NCBI GenBank assembly: GCA_028293125.1
Contig: JAQGPJ010000056.1
Coordinates: 1-32,623 of the forward strand
Source: Verrucomicrobiales bacterium
Lineage (GTDB): Bacteria; Verrucomicrobiota; Verrucomicrobiia; Verrucomicrobiales; V1-33
DNA length: 32,623 bases
Direction of reading: 5' to 3'
In this document: in pieces, positions 25,465 through 31,463 of the stretch
Position numbering within the stretch: position 1 is the first letter of the stretch
Layout of the letters: each line of letters begins with the position of its first letter
The notes under the pieces: model-generated
What the model saw: only the letters and a program-made list of their open reading frames with translations
Databases searched by the model: none
What the model was told of the DNA's origin: nothing
Position numbers and translations under genes: made by a program

Positions 25465-25974
25465 TCATGGGATTGGTGGACAGCTGGCAAAGTTCAGGGT
25501 CGGCTCATCTGGGGCCATCTTCAAGCGCTCTCCACGAAGTATCCACGCATCTGCTACTGAAAGCCACGAATCCTGATAATCCATCGAGATGTGAATACGG
25601 CTACGAAGCCAGTCCCAAATTGCTGTGGGGCTCATCCGTCTCTGGCTCAGTTCGTGGTAACGCTCAAATCCCGCGATGGGTTCTCGAAGTGTGTTGTAGC
25701 AAGCATGAACATGCTGCTGCGTGTCAGCGAGAGAAGCACTCTGGCCCAACATGCTCCTCATGGTGTGCAACTCCTCAGAGGCTGCATCCAGAGAATTGTT
25801 GTAGCCAATGGAAATTACAGTGGTGAGACACTGGGTAACCGCTGACTGAGTCTCCATCGAGCCAGCCAACTCGTGTCGAGATATCTTTAATGCTGTGGCA
25901 ATTGCTCGACGCATAAACTCCTTAACGTAATCGAGCAACTCATCGTGAGTGACGTAGGATTCTTCTTGGATCAT
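25465..25974 (-). CDS. Hypothetical protein in a putative pdif module
   Basis: A 169-residue protein, soluble and mostly helical by composition, with no recognised domain. It starts MIQEESYVTHDELLDYV. Codon use is less GC-biased than in BREX, suggesting a different origin. It is the only gene between the two directly oriented pdif-like sites at 25345 and 26291, as expected for a mobile one-gene module. ATG 25974 has no strong Shine-Dalgarno site. No partner gene was seen, so a toxin-antitoxin role is not supported. The even amino-acid composition makes a real gene likely. Confidence 0.55.
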   Translation of the reverse strand: MIQEESYVTHDELLDYVKEFMRRAIATALKISRHELAGSMETQSAVTQCLTTVISIGYNNSLDAASEELHTMRSMLGQSASLADTQQHVHACYNTLREPIAGFERYHELSQRRMSPTAIWDWLRSRIHISMDYQDSWLSVADAWILRGERLKMAPDEPTLNFASCPPIP

Positions 25975-26290
25975 TGACGATTGACGTTGTTGAGTTGAGC
26001 GAACCAGTGGAGCACCGGTAGGAAGGCGGATAAATGCGTCTCTTTATATCCCGCAAGACTGTCGAGGGAATAGGGATTCATGGAAAGTGGCGGATTTTAA
26101 CGCTGATTGCACGGGGTGCGAACGCAAACCCACGGTTGTGCGAAAAACGCCCCCTTTTGGCAAAAATGCGTCTGTGGGATATTCCCAGCCAGTGTCGCCA
26201 AAAATTTCAGCGAACTGCGCCTCAGCCGCCCCATCCCGCAGTGCGTCCTCCGGCCAATCCCTTTTCCCTGCCCCGTTTTTTCTCATCCGA

Positions 26291-26414
26291 CAGCCAACCC
26301 AATAATAGATCTTATTGGAACGGTTCGGGGGGCGAAGGGGAAATTGGGATATTATTGTGTTTCGGCGTGGAGAGGTGGAATCCCTTGCCCTGCCCGCTGG
26401 TTTCGAGGGGATTT
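26291..26414 (+). repeat. 124-bp inverted repeat flanking the replicon, left arm, with pdif/Xer-like site copy 2
   Basis: It begins with CAGCCAACCCAATAA, spacer TAGATC, then TTATTGG (26291-26318), and continues for a further ~95 bases. By hand alignment about 103 of 124 positions match the reverse complement of 29274-29397 without gaps. The arms enclose rep, parA and the small partition gene. Confidence 0.75.
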
Positions 26415-26693
26415 GGCCGCTTTCAGACCGGGCCGGCGGCAGGCTGACAGAGGCTGTGAGAGGGATTTGCCGCGCCGGCGGAGCCTGTTTTTGGGCTTTC
26501 AGGTGCCCCTACGCCTCGTTCCCTGAGTCCTCAGTTTCGCCATAGTCGCCAATTTGGGTCGGAAACGCGCCTCCAGCGCGTCGGATACCCGCTTCCGCAC
26601 TCATCACCCTTGGGTGATGCCAGGCAGGCCATCAGGGGCTTTAAAACATGTTCAGGGACGATGCTCGGACCAAAAAACTCCCCGCATCCGCCC

Positions 26694-26839
26694 GTTCCAT
26701 CACGCCATGCTACCAAGCTGGCCGCCGCTAAGGGGAAGTATCTCCCGAACACTCTGAAGGGGTTGATTGAGGCCACCCATGACAATGGCCAAGCTGGGAG
26801 TCAGGAAGTAATCTCACCCGCAAAATGTGCGAATTAGAG
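26694..26839 (+). repeat. Duplicated gene tail plus iteron-like site, copy A (degraded)
   Basis: From GTTCCATCACGCCATGCT through GAAGTATCTCCCG to TTGATTGAGGCC this matches copy B at 26984-27110. Copy A has lost one base, which breaks the frame seen in B. It also ends in an iteron-like CCCGCAAAATGTGCGAATTAGA (26815-26836), a diverged form of the site at 27086. Confidence 0.7.
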
Positions 26840-26983
26840 TTTCGGTTGGTGCAAAGTTTTGATGCTGTAGCAGTTACGATAAAACGCAGTGACCGGCTTT
26901 ATGTCCTTCAGCTCTTCGGGGCTCCGGTTTTGCTGGCGAGTAGGAACTTCAGCGCGTCGAGCTGGGCCTTAATCCTGCCGTCT

Positions 26984-27110
26984 GTTCCATCACGCCATGC
27001 TCACCGAGCTGGCCGCCGCCAAAGGGGGGTATCTCCCGGAAACTCTGGAGCGGCTGATTGAGGCTGGCCCACGGCAAGGCTAAAAAGTCCGCAAAATGTG
27101 TCCTTTAGAG
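26984..27110 (+). repeat. Duplicated gene tail plus iteron-like site, copy B
   Basis: Read from about 26987 this encodes FHHAMLTELAAAKGGYLPET and LERLIEAGPRQG followed by TAA. It looks like the genuine C-terminus of a gene whose 5' part is gone. It is followed by the inverted iteron at 27086. The protein family was not recognised. Confidence 0.65.
27086..27103 (-). repeat. Isolated inverted iteron
   Basis: On the minus strand this reads GGACACATTTTGCGGACT, identical to 18 bases of the second iteron at 27304-27321. It lies about 180 bp upstream of the array, in opposite orientation. Inverted iterons near an array commonly act as a Rep dimer operator or a handcuffing site. Confidence 0.75.
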
Positions 27111-27261
27111 GCCGAATTTAAATGCAATGCATTGATGTTGAGCAGGTTGTGTAATATTTGCGTGACCCGCTTTTTCCTGTAGTTCGCCGGCGGAGCCGGC
27201 CTCCATCCCGCCGCGACAGCGGCCCTTCCCGATCTTTCCTAAATTTCTTTCTTTTATCTCC

Positions 27262-27267
27262 TATAAT
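27262..27267 (+). promoter_or_regulatory. Possible -10 of the rep promoter
   Basis: TATAAT sits in an AT-rich stretch 139 bp before the rep start and 15 bp before the first iteron. No good -35 lies at 16-18 bp, so the assignment is weak. Rep bound to the iterons would block or modulate a transcript started here. Confidence 0.35.
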
Positions 27268-27281
27268 GGTAGCCGCCCAAA

Positions 27282-27355
27282 GGACACAAAAAGCGGACTG
27301 ATCGGACACATTTTGCGGACTGATCGGACACAAAAAGCGGACTAAAGGACACATG
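27282..27355 (+). repeat. Iteron array, probable plasmid origin (oriV)
   Basis: 22-bp direct repeats of GGACACAAAAAGCGGACTGATC start at 27282, 27304 (AAAAA replaced by TTTTG-type bases) and 27326 (21 bp, ending CTAAA), and a partial fourth starts at 27347. They lie directly before a Rep_3 initiator gene and beside an AT-rich stretch (27235-27269), the usual layout of an iteron-controlled origin. Confidence 0.85.
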
Positions 27356-27400
27356 CTTTTATTCTTGCGTCCCTTAACCTGCCCCGCCAAAGTCCCCGGA

Positions 27401-28234
27401 ATGGCCACAAAACAGACTGGAGACCTCATCGCCGTCATGGCGAACACTGTAGCCGAGGCTCGGCACGCGCTCACAGTGCCGGAGCAGCGGCTGATTCTCT
27501 GGCTCATCGCCCAGATCGACCGGGAGGACGACGTTCTACGGGAGCACAAGCTCAGCGTGCTGGAGTTCGCCGAGATCCTTGGAGGCAACAACAACCGCCT
27601 TTATGATCAGATGGAGGCCGCCTGCAAGCAGCTCAACAGCCGCGTTCTGGAGATCAGGACCGGGCCCAAAACACGCGTCGCCTTCCACTGGATGCAGCAG
27701 GTTCAGTATTTGGAGGATGAGTGCAGCATAGCCCTGCAGTTTCACATCAACTTGGAACCTGTCCTCCTCCAGCTCCGGGAGCGCTTTTGCCAGATCCCCA
27801 TTCGGACCGCGTTCCAGCTGCGGTCCGGCTACGCCATCCGGTGGCTGGAGATGCTCCACAGCCGCCAGCATCAGCGGACTTTTTACCTCACCGTCGAGGA
27901 GCTGCGGGACTGGCTCCACATCGAGCCCGGAGAGCTGCAGCGGATTGTCCACCTCAATCAGCGGGCTATCGACTACCCCCGGAAGGAGCTGGACGCCAAG
28001 TCTCCTCTTACGTTCACGAGCGAGTCCAAGAAAGTCGGCCGGAAAGTCGTCGGGTGGAAATTCACAGTCATCGACAACAAGCCCAAGCCCGTCACCAAAA
28101 TCCGGAAGCCCCGAACGTCAAAAGCCGCTTTGGCCCCGCCCGTCGATCCGGCTCAGCAGGCTGCCCACGCCGCCGCTCTCCGTGAGTTCAAAGCGGCGCT
28201 AGCCCCCGGTAAACCCCTGCCGTCGGCCCCGTGA
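27401..28234 (+). CDS. repB: Rep_3-family plasmid replication initiator
   Basis: A 277-residue initiator of the RepB/Rep_3 family, with two winged-helix domains. The N-terminal signature is TGDLIAVMANTVAEARHALT followed by VPEQRLILWLIAQID. A second block, QIPIRTAFQLRSGYAIRWLE with FYLTVEELRDWL, is the conserved second winged helix. It binds the iterons just upstream to open the origin. ATG 27401 is preferred over ATG 27353 because family members start about 10 residues before the VMAN motif and the earlier codon lies inside the last iteron. No strong Shine-Dalgarno site is visible. The C-terminus is a Pro/Lys-rich tail. It is followed by the partition operon on the same strand. Confidence 0.93.
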   Translation: MATKQTGDLIAVMANTVAEARHALTVPEQRLILWLIAQIDREDDVLREHKLSVLEFAEILGGNNNRLYDQMEAACKQLNSRVLEIRTGPKTRVAFHWMQQVQYLEDECSIALQFHINLEPVLLQLRERFCQIPIRTAFQLRSGYAIRWLEMLHSRQHQRTFYLTVEELRDWLHIEPGELQRIVHLNQRAIDYPRKELDAKSPLTFTSESKKVGRKVVGWKFTVIDNKPKPVTKIRKPRTSKAALAPPVDPAQQAAHAAALREFKAALAPGKPLPSAP

Positions 28235-28252
28235 TGAATTTCCGAACCTATG

Positions 28253-28273
28253 AACTTCATAACTTCGGAAGTT
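28253..28273. repeat. Putative partition site (parS-like), upstream of parA
   Basis: AACTTC recurs at 8-bp spacing (28253, 28261) and is followed by GAAGTT at 28268, giving AACTTCGGAAGTT. The same arrangement recurs after the partition genes at 29208-29244. 8-bp-spaced short repeats suit ribbon-helix-helix centromere-binding proteins. Confidence 0.6.
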
Positions 28274-28303
28274 AAGGATTTCTGATTTTCGCCTTTTCCG
28301 AGC

Positions 28304-28316
28304 GGAGGATACCTCC
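28304..28316 (+). promoter_or_regulatory. parA Shine-Dalgarno inside a small hairpin
   Basis: GGAGG-ATA-CCTCC is a perfect 5-bp stem with a 3-base loop. GGAGG (28304-28308) is the ribosome site, 11 bases before ATG 28320, so pairing with CCTCC could lower parA translation. Confidence 0.45.
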
Positions 28317-28319
28317 AGA

Positions 28320-28901
28320 ATGAGCCGGATGAAAATCGCTGTCTGCAATCAAAAGGGAGGCTCCGGGAAAACTACCGCAGCCATGCTCCTGGCCTATGCC
28401 TTGGGGACGGCGGGGCGGAGCGTGGGACTGATCGACCGTGACCCGCAGCAGACCGCCTGCCGGTGGTTGGAGACAGCTCCTGGCGATGGGGTGGAGATGG
28501 CAAGGCCGGGCATCAGCTACGATTTTGTCATTATCGACACGCCAGGATACGTGCGGGACCCGGGGTTTGTGCAGGCGATCCGGGAGGCGGACAAGGTCCT
28601 GCTGGTCTGCTCCACCAGCCCGGTGGACGTCTGGAGCACGCAGGCGGCGGCGGACTTTGTGCGGTCCAAGCGGCCTGATCTGCGCCCCCTCATTCTGTTT
28701 TCCCGCTTTGTAGGGCACACCGGCTTCGGGAAATCCAGTGAGGCATTCGCAAAGGCTCTCGGGCTGCGCGCTCTGAAGCACGCCATCCCCGAGCGGCAAT
28801 GCATCCAGCGGGCCTCCCTGCATGGATACTCCGCCCTCCCGCTGCTGGAGCGGTCCAATCTGGCAAACCTTGCCATCGAAGTCATCACTGCCAAGCCGTG
28901 A
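28320..28901 (+). CDS. parA: ParA-type partition ATPase
   Basis: A 193-residue compact ParA/Soj-like ATPase for plasmid segregation. The deviant Walker A is KGGSGKTT (residues about 12-19), with the signature Lys before GGSGKT; then LIDRDPQQTACRWLE, where LIDRDPQ replaces the usual LIDxDPQ; and Walker B DFVIIDTPG. It has no N-terminal DNA-binding domain, so it belongs to the small type Ib class that works with a small RHH partner. GGAGG precedes ATG 28320. The stop overlaps the next gene as GTGA. Putative centromere repeats lie on both sides of the pair. Confidence 0.92.
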   Translation: MSRMKIAVCNQKGGSGKTTAAMLLAYALGTAGRSVGLIDRDPQQTACRWLETAPGDGVEMARPGISYDFVIIDTPGYVRDPGFVQAIREADKVLLVCSTSPVDVWSTQAAADFVRSKRPDLRPLILFSRFVGHTGFGKSSEAFAKALGLRALKHAIPERQCIQRASLHGYSALPLLERSNLANLAIEVITAKP

Positions 28902-29200
28902 AAAAGAAATCAACACCCTCTGAGGATCTGATCCGGAGCTTGGGCGCAAAGCCCTCCGCCATTCCGGAAGCAGCGCCGTCCAATTTCACCAAAGTCTCCG
29001 TGAGCGTGTTTCCCCCGGACATGACTGCGGCGGAGGCTCTCATGGAGAGGATGCGCCGGAACTGTGGCGGACTCGTCACGCGCTCGGACGCATTCAAGCT
29101 GGCGCTGCGGTTTGCGGCGGCGGCTATGACGGACGCGGAGATACGGGACGGCTTCACCGCCATTAAGCAGGAGGACCGGCGCAACCGCGGCACCCTGTGA
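28898..29200 (+). CDS. Small partition/centromere-binding protein (RHH-like)
   Basis: A 100-residue protein starting at GTG 28898, which overlaps the parA stop as GTGA (translational coupling). The central part, FTKVSVSVFPPDM then a helix and TRSDAFKLALRFAA, has the strand-helix-helix pattern of ribbon-helix-helix proteins. The N-terminus is basic (KKKSTPSEDLIRSLG), as in proteins that stimulate ParA. In type Ib systems this partner binds the centromere and stimulates the ATPase. The 8-bp-spaced repeats before parA and directly after this gene are candidate binding sites. The family assignment rests on pattern and position only. Confidence 0.72.
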   Translation: MKKKSTPSEDLIRSLGAKPSAIPEAAPSNFTKVSVSVFPPDMTAAEALMERMRRNCGGLVTRSDAFKLALRFAAAAMTDAEIRDGFTAIKQEDRRNRGTL

Positions 29201-29207
29201 AGTCAAT

Positions 29208-29244
29208 AACTTCACGACTTCGGAAGTTGGCAACTTCAGAAGTC
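29208..29244. repeat. Putative partition site (parS-like), downstream copy
   Basis: Hexamers AACTTC (29208), GACTTC (29216), GAAGTT (29223), AACTTC (29232) and GAAGTC (29239) fall largely on an 8-bp grid directly after the partition gene. ACTTCGGAAGTT is shared exactly with the upstream site. Confidence 0.6.
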
Positions 29245-29273
29245 CGGAAAGCATAGCCCGCCGGCAGACCGTG

Positions 29274-29397
29274 AAATCCCCCGGAAACCAGTCCACCGGG
29301 CAGGGGATTCCCCATCCCCGCGCCGAAGCACAATAATATCCGAATTCTCCCTTCGGTCTCCGAACCGAACCAATAAGATCTATTATTGGGTTGGCTG
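29274..29397 (-). repeat. 124-bp inverted repeat flanking the replicon, right arm, with pdif/Xer-like site copy 3
   Basis: This is the reverse complement of the left arm at 26291-26414. The recombination-site-like core (CAGCCAACCCAATAA, TAGATC, TTATTGG on the minus strand) lies at its outer end, 29370-29397, and is identical to copy 2 through that stretch. Confidence 0.75.
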
Positions 29398-29440
29398 CTT
29401 TGCCCGGCGCGCCGCCCCCAAAAGGCGCTTTCAGCCTGCA

Positions 29441-30442
29441 TCATCCTACGATCCGCTGAATCAGAATCCTCAGCTCCTCCTTTTCCTCCTTCGTAACCAC
29501 GCCATCCTCCAAAATCCGCTCCAGCGTCTGGGCGATCTCCGATGCCGGCCATTGGTTGAGCAGCGGTCCCGCGTCCTGGAGCCATGAATGCAGCGCCATC
29601 ACCTGAGCCGTGGTGATCCTGCTGTTCACGGTCAGGCCCCGGCACAGACCCGCCAGCTCGCCTATGGTCTTGTCCGCCTGATACCTCCGGGGGTGAGGGA
29701 CATGCAGGTAGGCGGTGAACTCCGCGCAAGCGTTGCTGACGGCCCAGCCGCCCATGACGGCGCGCCACACATAAAAGGCCTCCATTCCCATGCGGTCGTG
29801 AGCCTCCCTTGGCCGCAACCGGCCCCCGCGCCGCATTGTCCCTGCCCACATACCACCATTTGTCCGCCGGGACTGCGACGGCGGGGCGGCGCTCCTCCCG
29901 CACTATGTCCAGACACTTGGAGACTGAGGTGAGCCTGCTGAAATCGGCCACCGCGCTGAAGGTGCCCAGTCCCACAGGCTCCAGCCAGCGCCGCGTAAAC
30001 CTTCCGGAACAGCTCCACCACCGTCAGGACATCGGTGGCTTCTGTCCGCCGTGAGCTAGAAATGCTCCTTAAGCACCTTCAGCGGGTGGCCGGCGGTCTC
30101 CGTCACCAGCCGCCGCGCCAGCATCAGGCAGCAGAAGCCACGGTGACCGACCGGCGCGATGCCCAGCCGAGCCCATTCAAGCTCCAGCGCGCAGTTCCAG
30201 TCCAAATTCAGATTGTGGGCCACCAGAGGGCAGCCCCCGGCGTAGTCGCGGAAGGCGGCGTAACCCCGTGCGGACTGTAGCCGGACAGGCGGAGAAGCTC
30301 CCGCGTGTATCCGTGAATGGCCGTGGCCTCCGGGTGGATTGAAACATCGTGGTTGAGCAGCATCCAGAACGGGTTTCCGACAGGCTCCCATCCTTCCATC
30401 AGCTGCGCGGACAGCTCAACGACGTGGATTGGGTCGTGAAGC
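29441..30442 (-). pseudogene. DnaQ-like (DEDDh) 3'-5' exonuclease pseudogene, main part
   Basis: Read on the minus strand in shifting frames: DPIHVVELSAQLMEGWEPVG and AIHGYTRELLR (from 30434); a frameshift near 30270-30290; CPLVAHNLNLDWNCALELEW (ExoII); LKVLKEHF and a stop at 30056; in another frame EATDVLTVVELFRKVYAALA (end of ExoIII); then VADFSRLTSVSKCLDIV and, after a further shift, EAFYVWRAVMGGWAVSNACA and a C-terminal helical region to the TGA at 29441. The 5' end lies at 438-543, separated by IS66. At least three frameshifts, one insertion and loss of the first catalytic Asp show that it is dead. The C-terminal region is of a type found in bacterial exonuclease/BRCT-like proteins and was not assigned. 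Confidence 0.82.
30435..30442. repeat. IS66 target-site duplication, copy flanking the left IS end
   Basis: CGTGAAGC lies immediately before GTAAGCGG, the left end of the element, and is identical to 438-445. Confidence 0.9.
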
Positions 30443-30481
30443 GTAAGCGGTGCGTCCAGCGCCTCTGCCCGAGGGAAAGTA

Positions 30482-30513
30482 TAAGTGTCATAGATGACCA
30501 TCTATGACACTTA
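30482..30513 (+). promoter_or_regulatory. Perfect 15-bp inverted repeat covering the tnpA start
   Basis: TAAGTGTCATAGATG (30482-30496), a 2-base spacer, and CATCTATGACACTTA (30499-30513) are perfect reverse complements. The right arm contains ATG 30504 of tnpA. In a transcript entering from outside, the hairpin would bury the start codon; as DNA it could be an operator. Confidence 0.7.
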
Positions 30514-30989
30514 CAAATAAATCTCTGGAACTTCTGAAAACGGACACATCGGGCCGTGTGCGCACGACACCGGAGCGCCGGGAGGCGCTGCTGGACGAAT
30601 TCGAGCGCAGCGGGCTTTCGGGCATGCGCTTTGCGGCGCGCCACGGGCTCACCTATCCGACCTTCGCCAGCTGGGCGGCCCGGCGCAGGAAGGAGCGGAT
30701 GGGAATGGAGGAGCAAAAAGCCGGGCCCGCGCCCTGCACGCCGCGCGGGGCAGCCGCGCCGGTGAAGCCTGTGCGGTGGCTGGAGGCGGTGACCGATGAT
30801 GCCGGTGCCGTCCCGGTGCGGGGCGTGGTGCTGCATCTGCCCGGCGGCGTGCGGATGGAGGTGGCGCATGCGGACCAGGCTCCATTGGCGGCCGCGCTGC
30901 TGCGGGCGCTTGGTGCCGGAGGAGGCTGTGCCACTGGCGCTCCCGCCACTCCTTGCGTCAAAACCGCCAGCCCCGCGCCGTCATGCTGA
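30504..30989 (+). CDS. tnpA: IS66 TnpA (HTH accessory protein)
   Basis: A 161-residue IS66 first ORF. Residues about 24-66 form a helix-turn-helix of the IS3/IS911/IS66 kind (RREALLDEFERSGLSGMRFA then YPTFASWAARRRKER). The C-terminal half contains the WLEAV and LHLPGGVRMEV segments typical of IS66 TnpA. It is needed with TnpB and TnpC for transposition. The stop overlaps the tnpB start by 7 bases (ATGCTGA). ATG 30504 lies in a hairpin. Intact. Confidence 0.88.
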   Translation: MTLTNKSLELLKTDTSGRVRTTPERREALLDEFERSGLSGMRFAARHGLTYPTFASWAARRRKERMGMEEQKAGPAPCTPRGAAAPVKPVRWLEAVTDDAGAVPVRGVVLHLPGGVRMEVAHADQAPLAAALLRALGAGGGCATGAPATPCVKTASPAPSC

Positions 30990-31336
30990 GCTTCACCGGG
31001 AGTCTCAAAGTGTTCCTCGCGGTGGAGCCCTGCGACATGCGGCGCGGGCATAACGGCCTGCTGGCGCTGGTCGGAGAGAAGCTCAAGGAGGACTTCCGCA
31101 CGGGCGCTCTTTTTGTTTTCACTAACCGGGATCGCCGCCTGCTCAAAGCGCTGTATTGGGATGGAACCGGCCTTTGGATTTTGAATAAACGACTGGAAAA
31201 GGGTCGATTCTCCTGGCCGCAGGGCACGGAGTCCGGTGCGGTGAAAATCAAACTTACGCCGGAGGCCTTCTCCATGCTCACCGACGGCATCGACCTGCGC
31301 GATGGCGCGCGGCGGGCATGGTATGAGCGGGAATGA
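30983..31336 (+). CDS. tnpB: IS66 TnpB (Orf2 family)
   Basis: A 117-residue IS66 Orf2 protein. The conserved family core is clear: VFLAVEPCDMRRGHNGLLAL, then ALFVFTNRDRRLLKALYWDG and GLWILNKRLEKGRFSWP. Its biochemical role in transposition is not settled. ATG 30983 was chosen because it overlaps the tnpA stop and fits the family N-terminus; an upstream in-frame ATG at 30953 would add only unconserved residues. Intact. Confidence 0.95.
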   Translation: MLSFTGSLKVFLAVEPCDMRRGHNGLLALVGEKLKEDFRTGALFVFTNRDRRLLKALYWDGTGLWILNKRLEKGRFSWPQGTESGAVKIKLTPEAFSMLTDGIDLRDGARRAWYERE

Positions 31337-31341
31337 AAGCA

Positions 31342-31415
31342 CAGGCGGAGGGGGCTCGGGCCTCCTCCGCCTGACATCTTGTTAAAAAATCCGGCGGCAC
31401 GGGCCGGTTATTTTT
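31342..31415 (+). terminator. Two hairpins between tnpB and tnpC, terminator-like
   Basis: CAGGCGGAGG (31342-31351) pairs with CCTCCGCCTG (31364-31373), a 10-bp perfect stem just after the tnpB stop, without a T run. A second one follows: A-run, CCGGC...GCCGG, then TTATTTTT (31384-31415), a bidirectional terminator shape. tnpC probably has its own promoter beyond, or is expressed by read-through. Confidence 0.5.
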
Positions 31416-31463
31416 ATAACATTATTTTCTGGCCTGTGCGGGCATCGTATGCCATGATGCGGC

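Larger units (their letters stand above)
25975..27400. other. Gene-free region leading to the replication origin
   Basis: No intact gene was recognised. It holds a pdif-like site and inverted-repeat arm (26291-26414), two copies of a decayed gene tail (26694 and 26984), an inverted iteron (27086-27103), an AT-rich stretch (27235-27269) and the iteron array (27282-27355). Short open frames at 26034-26447 on the plus strand and 26044-26286 on the minus strand overlap each other and have no recognisable content. Confidence 0.6.

Noticed and set aside
26044-26286. 80-aa minus-strand ORF (MRKNGAGKRDW start).
   Set aside because: No ribosome site, no recognisable family, overlapped by similar plus-strand frames; could at best be a gene remnant.
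29163-29975. 270-aa minus-strand open frame taken as a single gene.
   Set aside because: Only its first ~50 residues resemble coding sequence and belong to the exonuclease pseudogene. The rest runs antisense to the partition gene region and through the inverted repeat.
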